Shown piece by piece: positions 21,491 through 34,047 of a stretch of DNA of 64,000 nt. A model generated the notes under the pieces. The model was not told where the DNA came from and did not search any database. It was given only the letters and a program-made list of their open reading frames with translations. The stretch is from positions 26,093 to 90,092 of the forward strand of contig BQKZ01004423.1 in the NCBI GenBank assembly GCA_036244855.1, given 5' to 3'. A program made the position numbers and the translations under genes. Every line of letters starts with the position of its first letter. Positions within the stretch are counted from its first letter, which is position 1. This DNA is from Temnopleurus reevesii. Lineage: Eukaryota; Echinodermata; Echinoidea; Temnopleuroida; Temnopleuridae.

Positions 21491-22373
21491 AAAAGCCCCA
21501 TATTTGGTCTTCATCTTTTTGACTCTTTGGGAATACTTCCCATGGTCAGTATCAAAGGTAAAGATTATTATGTTTACTCTTGTAATCAGGAATCAATGTA
21601 CACATCATCAAAGAATGCAAATCTATGAGTCATGATAAACTTCTTTTGTATACAGTGCATAAGAGTTGGTTTAGAGTTCAAGTAAAACAGAACTGACAAT
21701 TGAATAATTTGATAATGGGACATGTTTCAATAAATAAAAAAAAAAGAAAAGAAACATAATCGCAGGTCTGCATAAACACTGAAAATCATTGAGAAACGCC
21801 TTGGTTTACTTGATCATAATTTTGCAGGTATTTCACAATTTAGAGAAAATTTTAGAATAATTGCTGCAGTAATCCAATGTAAATTATAATCATCTCCCCC
21901 ACACCAACATCTAATTGCATCTGAAATGTATTTTCATAATTACAGGTTAGAGGGAGTTCATGGTCAAAACGACCCCCTACCAACCTGAACACAATTACCT
22001 ATCTGTTTGTGGCATTAAAACACTTAACTTCTTACCAAGTGCGGGTCAATAGAAATGAAGTTCTAGGATTGTGGTAAAGCTTTGGTTAACCAGTGTGCAT
22101 AGTTTTAATGAATGATTTACAGCATGAGCATGCAGGTAAATAGTATGCCTGTCCAGAACCACCATTTTCCCTCACAAGTCACAGTAAAAACCTCCTATGA
22201 AATTTGGCTGCAGTTCCTAACAATATATCTGACAATTAAGATTTTGTTCATTGTTTATGAGTTTTACACAAGAATACATCCACAATCTTGACTATCTTGT
22301 ATTTTTGAAAATACTTCAAGGCATCTAAAGGCTGAAAACCTTTAAAATGATGCTCTTTAAATAGGTGAAAATA

Positions 22374-22545
22374 ATGATAATGATGATGATGATGATGATG
22401 ATAATCATGGTGCTGATATTAAGGATTTCTATTTGATTATAATGACAGTTATGATTATGCTCATGATGAAGGTGATGATGTTAAAAATTGTAGTAAAGAT
22501 AACAGTGGTGGCAGCAATTTTGATGATGAAGATGATGATGATACA
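22374..22545. repeat. GAT trinucleotide microsatellite, interrupted
   Basis: Imperfect ATG/GAT runs at 22378-22405 and 22465-22545. Confidence 0.85.
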
Positions 22546-22559
22546 AGATGAGAAGTAAT

Positions 22560-25465
22560 TTAGACTTCATACATAAACAATATTCTTTCTGACAGCATGT
22601 AAACTGGTTCCTGGCTCCCTTAAAAAGTGTCAAAGAATTATTCACAATTTCTGGAAAACTGAGACAAGGGCTGAGCAAAATAATTACGTTAATGCTCCAA
22701 AATCAAATAAAATATTCTGATGCCGCCAAACAAACCTTTGATCCTGCTCTGTCTCCACGACACAATCAATCTCCAAAACCATGATCTCTCCTTGTCCTCC
22801 ATTGCAAATATTTAACAAACAGCACCATCCAAATAATATCTCCAAATATCATGAATATCATAAATATCATGAATGTGAGGAATGTCTTTCCAGGCCTCTC
22901 CTATTAATTGTTTGTTCATAACAATAATCCATGCGAATTCAAATGTACCAAGACAATATGTTGGTTTTTTTTGCTTTGTCTCGAATATTATTCAGCTAGA
23001 AAATGAGCTCTAGAATGCCATAATGGATGAATAAAACAAATACTGGGCATTGATTTTTAGCAACAATGACGTATTTACTGTATGATGTTGTTATGTCCTA
23101 ATCTGAATATATTTCACTGTCACATCAATGCCATTACTTGCACGTTTGTTTTTCATATTCGATAAATCCACTGAGGAATTTAATTACAAGCTCTCTAATT
23201 TGATCAAATTTACATAATATAGACAAAATCATTCATAAAAAGCGCATATTTCAGCATTAATTAAAGATCACTTCTTTTCCAAATCCTTGCAGACATTTTC
23301 CTCTATAAATAAGATGCACACAAACGTATCATGTTGTATAATCCAATTACACTTGCATTTCCATGCGAAAATCTGATAATGTGCAGATAATGAAGACTTT
23401 CAATGTTATATTGTCAACAAACGCTACACATTTGAGCAGTACAGTCTTCACGGACATGCCTCAGTTATCAATATTCAGACCATGAAAGTAAGGCTTAGAG
23501 ATTGATGACAAATTAGTGAATCAACTTTAAAAAAAGAAAGACCTCCCTCGGTCCTCAACACAAGACGTCTGAGGATTTGTACGATATTCCAGCCAAGTGC
23601 GAGCAAGATCGCTGCGTAAAATAAGCTTCAATATGGTGATAATTTTCTATTCCATGAGATAGAGCTCACAGATGCCTCAAATGCGACGTATTTCATCTCT
23701 ATAACCCCGCTAAGTGCTTCATATTCTTGATGGGAAATCTCGAGATGCTATGATAAGAAGACGTGTTCAATTCCACACCTATATGTATTTGGCAACCATG
23801 GCATGTATTAAAACCCAGACTGGTTATCTTCGTCAATATGTCTCAAATATCCTTACAAGTTCAAAGCACCTCTTGTCCAGGCATACACATCAAACTTGCA
23901 AGTTCATGGTACATTAAATGTAACGAACATTACCACCATCACATCCTGTTATAAACTTCTGCACCTTTCTCACTCAGGATCTGACTAACATCACCAAAAT
24001 GTCACAGGGGGCTGTCGAACCGAGGATAAACTCTCAAGAAATGCCTCCGTAATCAAACCAGAATTCTAACCATAACACTCTAATCAGCTCAACAAATTCA
24101 GTCAACGAACGACGAATGCTTAGGATTTTGTTCACGTCCAAAATGGCAGATTTACCACGGCTTTTTTGGTTGGTGCAGGAAATATTCTACTTATACCACA
24201 CTTGGAGCAGTATAAAGGTTGCTTGTAATAATGCCACTGTCCTGACACAAAAGGCGGATAATAAATCCTAAAGCACAAAGAGGATTTTTTTCCGAGGAGT
24301 TTACAAGAAAAAAGAACGACAATTCAAGTTAGAATACCCTGGTTCGTGCAACAAAAGAAAGAGGGGAGAAATAAGAATGGCTCTATTCAGCGAGGGGAAA
24401 GATCAGAGGGAATTTAAAGGTTTAGGTGATCAGATTATAACTGTTTCTTTGAATGTTGGAAATGAGGATTTAGTATTTGCAGCTTACCAGTTACCAGACA
24501 GTTAGGATTGAATCAAACATCATTTATTTATGGAAACATTGGTTCCAAATCATTTTCACCTTCGATAAAAGGAAATTCACAGTACTTACTGGAATAGGTG
24601 CTCCATTGGTAAATTTCTCACTATTAATTTATGCATCTTTTCTGGCCATAAGTTTACAAGATAAATATAAATTCAACCCCTTTTGCAATAACACTATCCC
24701 TATTCATCTATACAAGGTGGTATACTTTGTTAAGAGAACTATACTCTAAATATGCAACAAATTCATGAAAAGACACATATTCAAGACACAACATCTCAAC
24801 TCCCAATTTCCCAGGGGTGTAACTAATAAAGTGTAATTTGTATAGAAAGTTACTATTATATCACATTAAGATATAATTTATCCTGGATCCCCAAGTCGTC
24901 ATAATAGACATGTAGTCTATACAGAATTTCTGTGTTCTATTCTGAACCATCCAACAACGAACCAGGATAAATCCTTTCTGCAAGGCAATTGAAATGATTA
25001 AGTTCTTAACTCTTTTTCATCTCTGATTATCCTCATTACCGACTAATCCAGATCCCAGGCAAATCTTGTGTAAGAAGATTATAGAATAAAGCCAGAAATT
25101 TGTAGCTGGAGACAGATCTATGATGAGTGGTTACCCCATTTTGCTGTTAAAAGGATGATGAAGGTAATCATATTCATCTGTAGGCATTTGTCCAAGATAG
25201 GATAGAAGTCTTGCAGTGAGTTGATATTCAACAAAATGATCATTGAGAATATATTTATTTGGCGGAATTATGAACACTATAGATGAAGTGATTAACTTAT
25301 TTTGCTCCTAATATATAGGGTGATGCTGGATAAATATGAATGCACAATTGAAATTAGTCCTTTCATCATATAATGTAAAAAAAAAAAAAAAAAACTATGG
25401 ACAAAGTCTGAGTATTTGAATTTTCAAAATCTAAATAAGGCTATAATTGGAGCAATTTTGATTGA
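22560..25465. other. Stretch with no supported gene
   Basis: AT-rich sequence. The short frames at 23714-23954 and 24477-24749 lack family resemblance and paired splice sites. A 42-codon frame begins at AAAATGGC at about 24150, a context that also resembles a YY1-type motif. A 22-base A run is at about 25377-25395. Confidence 0.5.
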
Positions 25466-25469
25466 TATC

Positions 25470-25772
25470 ATTGCACGTGGTGTAGTGGTCATGACTCTCG
25501 CCTTTCAACCAGAGGGTCGTAGGTTCGAGTCCCACTCATGGCGTTAATTTCCTTCAGCAAGAAATTCATCCACATTGTGCTGCACTCAACCCAGGTGAGG
25601 TGAATGGGTACCTGGTAGGAATATTTATTCCTTGAAATGCTAAGTGTGCTAATGAAGTGGCTGCCAAGCTAAAGCCAGGGTAATAATGCTGCAATTGTAG
25701 AGCGCTTAGAGAATTCTTCATAAAGAGTTGATAAGCCCTATATAAAAGCCGTTGATCATTATTGTTATTGCA
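25470..25772 (+). mobile_element. tRNA-derived SINE
   Basis: A tRNA-like head carries an A-box-like TGGTGTAGTGGTC and a perfect B box GGTTCGAGTCC (25522-25532), the internal RNA polymerase III promoter. A body follows with TTCAGCAAGAAATTCATCCA and GAATGGGTACCTGGTAGGAA, then a tail ending GCCCTATATAAAAGCCG and short ATT repeats. Part of the same SINE recurs at 50491-50605. Confidence 0.85.
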
Positions 25773-26797
25773 CTCCACCATTTATTATTCAGCTGACTCC
25801 AGCTCACAATATGATTACAAAAAATATTCCAACACAGAGTATCATCCAATTTATGACAGATATCTGCAAGTCTTCTCTGTGCGAGAGAACAATGCACTTT
25901 TCTGCTTATTACAATGGGTGGATTGCTCAATATTAAAAGCAAATTCCTCTTAATTAATGCACTGTAGACAAGGAAGGTATTAAAACAAGATGCAAAACGA
26001 TTGCTATTGATATTGACAATGCAGTAGAATGCAATGGTCCTTTGAATGCAACAATGGCAACATGTAATAAATAATACTTCTTCCTACAGTAGTAACGACA
26101 GATGAACGGTAATAAACAAAATTGCTATCACAATAGCAGTTTTGGTAACCGCAATTACCATAGCAACACATCTAGACTGCTTAATGCCGATTCCTGTCAA
26201 TGGAATACGTACATGTATACACAGTTAATAGTAATATATTATACCATAGAGTATCTCTATGATTATACCAAGGATCCCTTGATTCACTGAATAGTGAAAA
26301 TTGCCATTTCAAGATGGGATTACAAGCCATGTAAACCTATATCTGATATAATAGTCAGTATACTTCCATTATTAATACACAGAAATGTGTGAATTAAAAT
26401 CATTGCATTGGCATAAATGATAATCCACGGATGTTTAGAGACATATGTAGGCCAATTGTACATACAAAGTTTGGATGGGTAAAAATATTTCATGGTTTGA
26501 TTTCGGGTATAGAACATCGTCTTTTTAACATGAAAAGAGGATATGAAAAAGAAAGAGATGGATAAAGACTGACAGAAAAGAGAAATAAACAGTATCTGTG
26601 CAGGTGGGATTAAGAAATAAAGATAGGTACATGTAGAGAGAAAATTTTATGAGACATTCAAAACAGTGCAAATGAGATTTATAGAAAAATATCATATTGA
26701 GATGGAGAGGAGGAAAATAAAAAAGTATGTGGTAGGAGAGAAGACAGAATGGTATGACACGAGTAGGCTTAAAAATTTGTTGTGAAAAAGAGATCTG

Positions 26798-26956
26798 GGC
26801 GGTGTTTCACCAATTCGTTCTTAAAGTTACGCACGACTTTAAGATCGACTGGTATCAATTCTTGCACTGAATGCGTGTACTATACGCACAAGAAGGGGTA
26901 CCAGTTGAACGTAAAGTCGTGCGTGAAGTCTTCATATCTTGGTGAAACACCGCCCC
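26798..26956. mobile_element. MITE-E: GGCGGTGTTTCACC foldback, copy 1
   Basis: The inverted termini are GGCGGTGTTTCACCAA and TTGGTGAAACACCGCC. Inner arms carry TTAAAGT..ACGACTTTAAG motifs around a CTGGTATCAATTCTTGCACT centre. A second copy is at 53257-53423. Confidence 0.8.
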
Positions 26957-27296
26957 GGATACTTTACAATATACGGTCATTCACTCAGACAGTACAGTGC
27001 ATCCCCCCCATTCGGACCACAGCTTAACACAGTATCGTAATGAACACAGTGCTCAGAGGGGCATAGATTAGTGACTCAGTCCCTACGCAAGCAGGTGCAC
27101 TCTCACGCCTAATAACCCTCCCCATAGAAAGGGGTGGCATCCCTATCCCAAGTTTGGGTATTAGCATTTTATTTCAAGAGGCTGCCTCACGATGCCTGTC
27201 ATGATGACAAATTGGTCAGTCATGACTAATCCGTTCAGATCCTTGATTTGGATAAAAAGCACCTTTTCTGAGTGTTGCTATGGTAACAAAGAAAAA

Positions 27297-27323
27297 GAGT
27301 GCTTGTCACTGTGACAAGCACTC
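27297..27323. repeat. Perfect 27-nt palindrome
   Basis: Arms of 13 nt (GAGTGCTTGTCAC and its exact complement) flank a single T. Confidence 0.85.
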
Positions 27324-27465
27324 ATGAACTGCCCGCTTGCCCCCCATGAAATCCTTATTAAAACTATCTTGGATATAATATTTGCAGGGTAGAAGCAATT
27401 GGTGAGCTGGCAAAATTTGGAGATTTACAAGCGATGCCTGAAGTCATTACATGCTCCTTGAGTCT

Positions 27466-28080
27466 TTACTCTTCCATACTGTGGTACCAACATTATTCAC
27501 ACACTAAAATACTTTGACCAGCAGACAAAAGGGATTAACTTTGAATCAATCACTGGCGTGGAGTGTAGATGCATTGAAAGATCCATGGTGGATTAGGGTT
27601 CATGAGCACAAAGGGTGTCTAAAAGGTGTCAAAATGTACCCACAAAGACCATCTATACACTCCTAAATTACAGTATTTACTCTTCCATACACTGTGGTAC
27701 CCAAGATTATTCACACCCTACAATACTTTGACCAACATAAGAAAGGGATTAACTTTGAATCAATCACTGGTGTTCATTAGCACAAAGGGTGTCAAAATAG
27801 GGTGTTAAAATATACCCACACAGACCATCTTTACACTCCTAGATTACAGTAATTACAGTACTCTTCCATTCAATACCCCCTCATTTATATTCACACCCTT
27901 CACTGTTTTGACCAGCCCAAGGAAAAATATTAAATTTGACTGATTCACTGACTTGTGTTAATGCATTGAAAGATCCATGGCAGATTACAAATGGTAATAA
28001 CTTAGACCCTCTTGTAATGACAAAAAAGAATCATTTTTTGCTCCTCCAAATCTCTAAGCTCCTACTAGCACATTACCCCT
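27466..28080. repeat. Tandem array, about 190-205-bp unit, three diverged copies
   Basis: Units start with TACTCTTCCATAC or similar, followed by TATTCACAC, ACTTTGACCA, GGGATTAACTTTGAATCAAT and AAAGGGTGTCAAAAT. Traces of a further unit flank the MITE at 28116-28291. Confidence 0.75.
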
Positions 28081-28115
28081 ACATTAAAATTCACACCATA
28101 AATGTATAATGCTTA

Positions 28116-28291
28116 GGGGGTGATGTTCAAAAGTTGCGATTGATCGTAAGTTGCAGTTGATCGGAGCGAGCCAATCAAAATCATTGTTTCATGCGCGTCT
28201 TGTTAAATGCTCATACCGTGCACAAATGAAAATGCGCGTTACAATTTGCAGAGTTGCAGTTGATTTGCAGTTGATTTTGAACAACACCCCA
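28116..28291. mobile_element. MITE-A copy 3 with TTA target duplication
   Basis: GGGGGTGATGTTCAAAAG to GAACAACACCCC, flanked by TTA on both sides. It is inserted in an outlying unit of the 27.5-28.4 kb tandem array. Confidence 0.85.
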
Positions 28292-29794
28292 TTAGACTCA
28301 TTCACTGTTGTGAGAATCCAAAGCAGATTTGAAGGATTCAAGAGCACCAAGGGTGTCAAAATAGACCTTAATAGACTGGTGTAAAATCTTCTTCTTTTAA
28401 TAGTTGCTTGCATATATATACACACAACGGAACCAATTCCTCCCTTCTACATACTTCTTCCTTCATGGAGATGTTGTTTCACAAAAATGGGGGAGATGAC
28501 ACCTATTACAAATGACATCTCCATAACAATAGCAGAAGTCGTAAGACCTATAAAGTGTAAAAACAGAAGACATAAAAGTGAATGTCTTACCAAAATACCT
28601 TCTTTTCTTTGCCATGACAAAAGTGGGCTTGATAAACACGTTTTTAAAAACCCCTAATGGCAAAAGTATTCACAAGTGCCTCAATTTGACTAGAGCATTC
28701 GGATAAATGACCCTTCATTCACAGTTTAGTTTATAGGGTTTTTCTAAGACATTGAAAACCTCAGGAAATTACATGAGTGATGACTTACTGCTCTCTAATT
28801 TGTCTAAATATATTGATAAGTGTGTGGGGGAGGAAATTTGAGAGGAAGGGCTCAGATAAATACATTTTACACACTCAAGCCTTTTTTTACTCATTCATTG
28901 AGGAAAATGTTGGAGGTCTCAGACAAAAAGAGTGTTCATAACAATAGTGTTAGTTAGAAAATCATTAAACAAAAGTGATCATCACAAGAGGATGATTCAT
29001 CATGGAAAACTGGTGGTTTGGAATATATGAGGGTGTATTTCTCAGAACAGGACACAGAAATACAAAGAGAGGGAATAAGAGGAAGAAAGAAACAGGGGTA
29101 ATACTTCATGGAATATGCTGGTTGGAGGGCAAGCTTGGATTTAACAGAGATAAAGGGAGAGAGAATGAGAGAGATGTCTAATAAAGGTCCTCAGTAAAAA
29201 AAAAAAGTGAAACATGTATTGAAAGCAAATGGAAATGCAAAATATAGAGGTAATTTATCAGACTTAAAGATTTAGAGAATGCATTGAAATGTCAATCATG
29301 TGTTGTAAGAGGACTATAAATAGGAAAAGCGTATCACAATATGTCCAATTAAAATGTCTCATCAAAGAGGTAAAAAAAGAAATGAGTAAAGAAAGAGAGG
29401 AAATTAAAAAATATATATATCAAAAAGTGGAGAATGTCTTATTTCTTGTAATAATATCAAGAAATCAAATCTGTTCTCTCTGAAAAGTCACACCACAGTA
29501 TATTGTGCAGTGTAATATTGTGAGAATACTTGACAGAATGGTCCTCTTATTACCTAAAACATTTTCGATATTCATTCCTCATAGGAACTAGTATTACAAT
29601 GAGACACAAGTACTATCAGAATAATAATTACAAATAGATTCAGAGTTATATCAAAGAAAAGTTTCCTAATTAAGAATGACAAATAAGAGTATATCTATGC
29701 ATATATTTTCTGTCAATCGAATGATAAAGTATAACTTTTAATCATTACTTCTACAGGCATAAGAGTCATATTTGAGAGGAGAATATGTTAATAT

Positions 29795-29962
29795 CATTAT
29801 CATCAACACTACCACCACCATCATCATCATCATCACCATCATCATCAACATCATCATCTTTTTCATCATTACCATCATCATCATTATCATCATTACCACC
29901 ACCACCAAACTGGACTGATAATAATAATTAATACTAATGATGATGATGATGATGATGATGAT
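29795..29962. repeat. ATC/CAC microsatellite
   Basis: Mixed ATC and CAC trinucleotides, then a GAT run on the same strand, so the two halves are inverted relative to each other (29810-29870 versus 29938-29960). Confidence 0.9.
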
Positions 29963-30259
29963 AAAAACATCCTCTTCTCCAATCAATAATTCACATGTGT
30001 CTAGCTTTAATACTTGCAAGCCGATCTCAGTGATGCAAGTGTTAAAAGAAGAGGTCAACAATCTTACCGCTCGATAACAAAACAAAATAATCGCCAGAGC
30101 GTAGCCAGAAAAATCAATGATGTCCACAGCCAGATGGTGATGCTTGTAGACGGAATAGTTATAATCCAGTGAATATATCCACAATATACGTCCAAAGTAG
30201 CGATTCTCTCAATATCACATCACTAAAATACAACACAGTTAAATTGGTAATATGTATCC

Positions 30260-30680
30260 CTTGCAATCTCAATCACGCACATATCAGGCATGGACATCTA
30301 TTCGCAGTTCTCGCATCAGCGACGCTTCCCCTCTCGATAAAATTCACCTCAGATTCACGCAAAAGCTCTGCGATGCTTTGAATAATTCGGCGGGTAACGA
30401 CGCGGTGGTGCAGGGGAGAATGGATGAAAACAAATGAGAAGCTGGTTGAATTGTCCGACGTGTCCTCGAGGGCTGTTGCGTTCATGCACGAATGACTCAG
30501 AGTTCAGATGGCGGAATGGGGCAACATGGTGTAAAGGGTAATGGACCATGCGTGTCCAGAATCAACAAATGAAACAAGGAGATTGAAGTGGTTAGCCTGC
30601 CTCGTTCCCTCACGAACACCTCAAGACACAATAGCCAGTGTGCACACAGCAGCAGTCGCACAGTGATGTCATAAAACAAG
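30260..30680. promoter_or_regulatory. CpG-richer unique island, possible promoter or 5' exon region
   Basis: This block has visibly more CG dinucleotides and higher GC than the surrounding 10 kb (for example CGGCGGGTAACGACGCGG). It is not a copy of any repeat seen here. Minus-strand frames of 60-70 codons cross it but none ends in a phase-1 donor that would fit the exon at 17388. Assignment as a promoter is inference from composition only. Confidence 0.25.
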
Positions 30681-31116
30681 CTTTAGCCCCTCTACTTGAT
30701 CAAGCATGTTCTAAATAGTCTATCATTCCAGGCCTAATTAATCAAGCTGTGCTTTAATCACAGCATTTACGAGGCTGAAATTCTAATGCTATTCTACAGC
30801 TACAAGAATGTCAAACTTACATGTTCATTATATCTATAATACATACTCAACAATGATTCCGTATACCAGACAAAAATATGCAACACTGGTATCATAAAGG
30901 TCTGGTAGTAGACTAATTAGTAAATCCACTGTTTACTCTTCGGAGATTGTTGTACTGTTTTCTGAAGGTGATTGGTAATAGGGCTGGGTAAATTTGAATA
31001 GAAGATGGGCTCAATCCCCCAGTCTGGGTTATCCCATGTTATTACATGTAGTCATGGTCTGGTGGCTGTCCCAAGGACTAGCCTCAGACTCTTTCAACGT
31101 GACTAATTCATCTAGT

Positions 31117-31640
31117 TCAAAGAATGAGAAACAAAAGGAAAACCACCCCTCCCCCTATTCTTCTATGGTCGACAAATAGGAATAAGTAACCGAATTGTGT
31201 CACATATTGATCCATGAACATGAGCGTTCATTCTTCAAAGAATCAGAAACAAAAGAAAACCACCCCTCCCTCCATTATTCTATGGCCTACAAAAAGGAGT
31301 AGGCCTACATAACCAAACTTTATTTATTTCATGAATGTAATGGTTTATCCACTTCAAAGAGTTGGAAAACAGAAGGAAATTCATCATCGCTTATTCTTCT
31401 ATAATATTGAACCACAAAATACATAACTAAATTGCATCACATGTTGATTCCATGAAAGTGATAGTTCATACAAGTCAAGGAAAAGGGAAATCAATAGGGA
31501 AAGTCACCTCTCCATCCAACAAAAAGGAATACATAATGAAATCATAATATCAAATTTATTCCATGAAAATTACTTTACCTGTTCAAAGAATGAAAAACAA
31601 AACAAAATAAATCCTATGCATTCTCCTAATATGTATTTAC
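31117..31640. repeat. Tandem array, about 120-bp unit, four to five diverged copies
   Basis: Units begin TTCAAAGAATGAGAAACAAA (31117, 31236, 31359, about 31477, about 31590). They share CCACCCCTCC, TATTCTTCTAT, GGAATAC.TAA and ATTCCATGAA blocks. Confidence 0.75.
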
Positions 31641-33371
31641 ATTCAATGGAAGAATGTGTATTTTACAAGTCAGATTAAGACTAAAATTTTCTATATGAAT
31701 AAATGCTTTATCCAGTTTAGGAACTCACAAGAAAATACCACTCCTGCTCCTTAAAATACTGCAAATATAGAAGGTCCTCTTAATTGTGGAGTGACATTCA
31801 TCAGCACAATGACATGACAAAGAAAATTGATTTAGCTCAAATTTATACTTGAATCATTAATTAACAAAATATACTCCATGTTCTCCCTTCTGTTTAATCT
31901 TTTTTTTATCGGCATCAACGTTTAGCATTTCTATAGTTTACACATAAAACATAACAGATCGATAAGTAGATAGCTTTGAGTACCTTCAAACGCAACTGTC
32001 ATTTGATAGACAACCCTGCGCCATCCTTGCCTCATCCTAGCCTCATGTCTCAATGAATACTTTTCAGACTCTTCATGTTTTTATGTTTAACAAAGGTGAA
32101 TCATATGTCTCAGATGCCAAATAACAAATAAAATGATTTGATTCGGAATATAGCCAAGGGAGAGAAGGGCAGGAGAATAATAAGACCGGATGTGGCGTGT
32201 TGCATGACCCCTCTTTTTTTTTTGTGTAAAATAGGTTTGAAAGCTTGAATGGGCAAGAAAAGGTATGACAGATTTTATTTGTAGTGGAGTGTGTCTGTTT
32301 TATAGCTGAAAAGGTGCGATCTTTCATAATAAGAAGTGGAATAGATTACATTATATGCATGCTCCTATTTCTAAAGTGCCTTTAGCATGAATAAAATGGA
32401 TAAGTTATTTTATATACCAGTATTATCCTTTTTTTTGGGGGGGGGGGAGGGTTACAAGCTATAACAAATTACCTAATGAAAAAGAAAAGAGCAGACACAA
32501 AACAAAATTGGTGAGAAATTGGACCCCACCAGGGCAAGAGATCAGAAAGTCATCACAACATTCTTTATTTGTCTCATATTATTTTCATCATACTTTATCT
32601 GTGATTCAAAGTCCAAAGGGTGGGGGTATCTATCATACTGCTCAGCTAAAAGAACAATAGACCACTACGACTTTTCTTCCATTTCTATCCCAAATTGCCA
32701 ATTATAAAGGAGGAATGTAAACAAAAGTTGGTATTTCTGGAATTTGTCATTATTTCTTTCCATTTCTTTGTCAATTTAATTTGTTATATTATCTACCCAA
32801 ATTTGAAAACTCTTAACTTATTTAATAGAGTATGTATTTGAATTAGTGTTCAACTATTGTTACAAAATCAAATATTTTGGTCAAATATTTTGAAACATAT
32901 CAAGGCTGATAAAGTGAACATACATTTATTATTTGTACAGAATAATATAATATGCTTTAATCCCCCTCTAGTATTTAATCACTGTATTTCAATCCACTTT
33001 GTAATTTCAGTCACATCTCTTTGTGGCAGCCAATAAGTAGATATTGGAGCAATTTTGGTAATAGAATATGGCACCAGATATATGCATATTGTTTACAGTT
33101 TGTCTATTGTTATTTTTGCATTGGAACTACATTCACCTTAGAATATTGCTATTTTCCAGTATTTTCAAACAAAAGAGTAGTAAAAGCTTGATATAATACA
33201 AGCGGCCATTACTGTCTTAAATACAATTTAGAACTGAAATATGGTTTATAGCATTAATTTCTTAACTTTAGATCCTGCACAGAATATCTTAGTTGTTGCT
33301 TGCATATATGTTCCTTTGCTATTTTTATCAACATTCTATATAGAGTATAAAGGCTGAGAAAATTATCATAC

Positions 33372-33484
33372 ATGCAGTCGATAATCTCCCTGGCCTCCGA
33401 GACAACTCAATGTATACCCAGTGACCTTTTCTTCAAATAATCCTTTAGGCTTGATAAGTTCTGTTACAAAATTTTCAGAGATAT
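33372..33484 (-). CDS. Candidate isolated exon, unassigned
   Basis: A strong acceptor (TTTTCTATTATTTTAATAG) opens a 113-nt frame, phase 1 in and phase 0 out. It reads DISENFVTELIKPKGLFEEK then VTGYTLSCLGGQGDYRLH, and ends at a moderate donor CAT/GTATGA. Composition looks protein-like, but I do not recognise the peptide. Its exit phase does not match the next known exon (17388 needs phase 1), so at least one more exon would be required, or it belongs to another gene, or it is chance. Confidence 0.22.
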
Positions 33485-33671
33485 CTATTAAAATAATAGA
33501 AAACAACACAGAATTTTGGTAAATAACTTTATGAAATCTAATACAAGAGATGAACTGGACGATGATGAAAATGATTCCTGAAATGGTAGGGGACATTTTC
33601 TGAAAATTGATGTCTGTCAATTCCGTTGGACATATGCTATATAGCTGATATATATCTGAAAGGGTCTTATA

Positions 33672-34047
33672 GGGGGTGTTGTTCAAAAGTTGCAATCAAT
33701 CGAAAGTTGCAGTTGATCGGAACGTACCAATCAAACTCATTGTTTCACGAGTGTCTTGTTAGAAGAATACAATACAATACAATACAAAAAGTTCTTATAT
33801 AGCGCCTTTTCAAAATATATGGTACAAAGCGCTTTAAAACAAAATACAATATAGAAGATAACATACACAATTAACATAAACATATACCAAGGAAGGAACA
33901 AAGAACAAAATGTTGGCTTTATATGTCGATGACGTTCACATGAATAAATTCCAATTCCATAATACACGCGAATGAAAATGCGTGTTACAATTTGCAACTG
34001 ATTTGAAGCTGATTTGCGATCAATTGCAACTTTTGAACAACACCCCC
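33672..34047. mobile_element. MITE-A copy 4, interrupted by an insertion
   Basis: GGGGGTGTTGTTCAAAAG and GAACAACACCCCC termini, ATA on both flanks. The element is split by about 198 bp at 33764-33961. The insertion starts with an ATACA repeat and contains TATATAGCGCCTTTTC..AAAGCGCTTTAAAAC, a SINE/LINE-tail-like motif. Confidence 0.8.

Noticed and set aside
25473..25545. A tRNA gene
   Set aside because: The B box is perfect, but the acceptor stem does not pair cleanly and the unit continues into a SINE body that recurs at 50491. It is SINE-derived.
28189..28425. Similar open frames in both strands at 28151-28425, 52842-53114 and 8026-8220
   Set aside because: They share peptide strings because all translate the MITE-A foldback, which has no coding function.
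29738..30184. 148-codon minus-strand frame with a hydrophobic start, and an overlapping membrane-like frame
   Set aside because: Its second half is an ATC/GAT microsatellite. The hydrophobic part comes from T-rich DNA, and the better-looking alternative frame has an in-frame stop directly after the only good acceptor.
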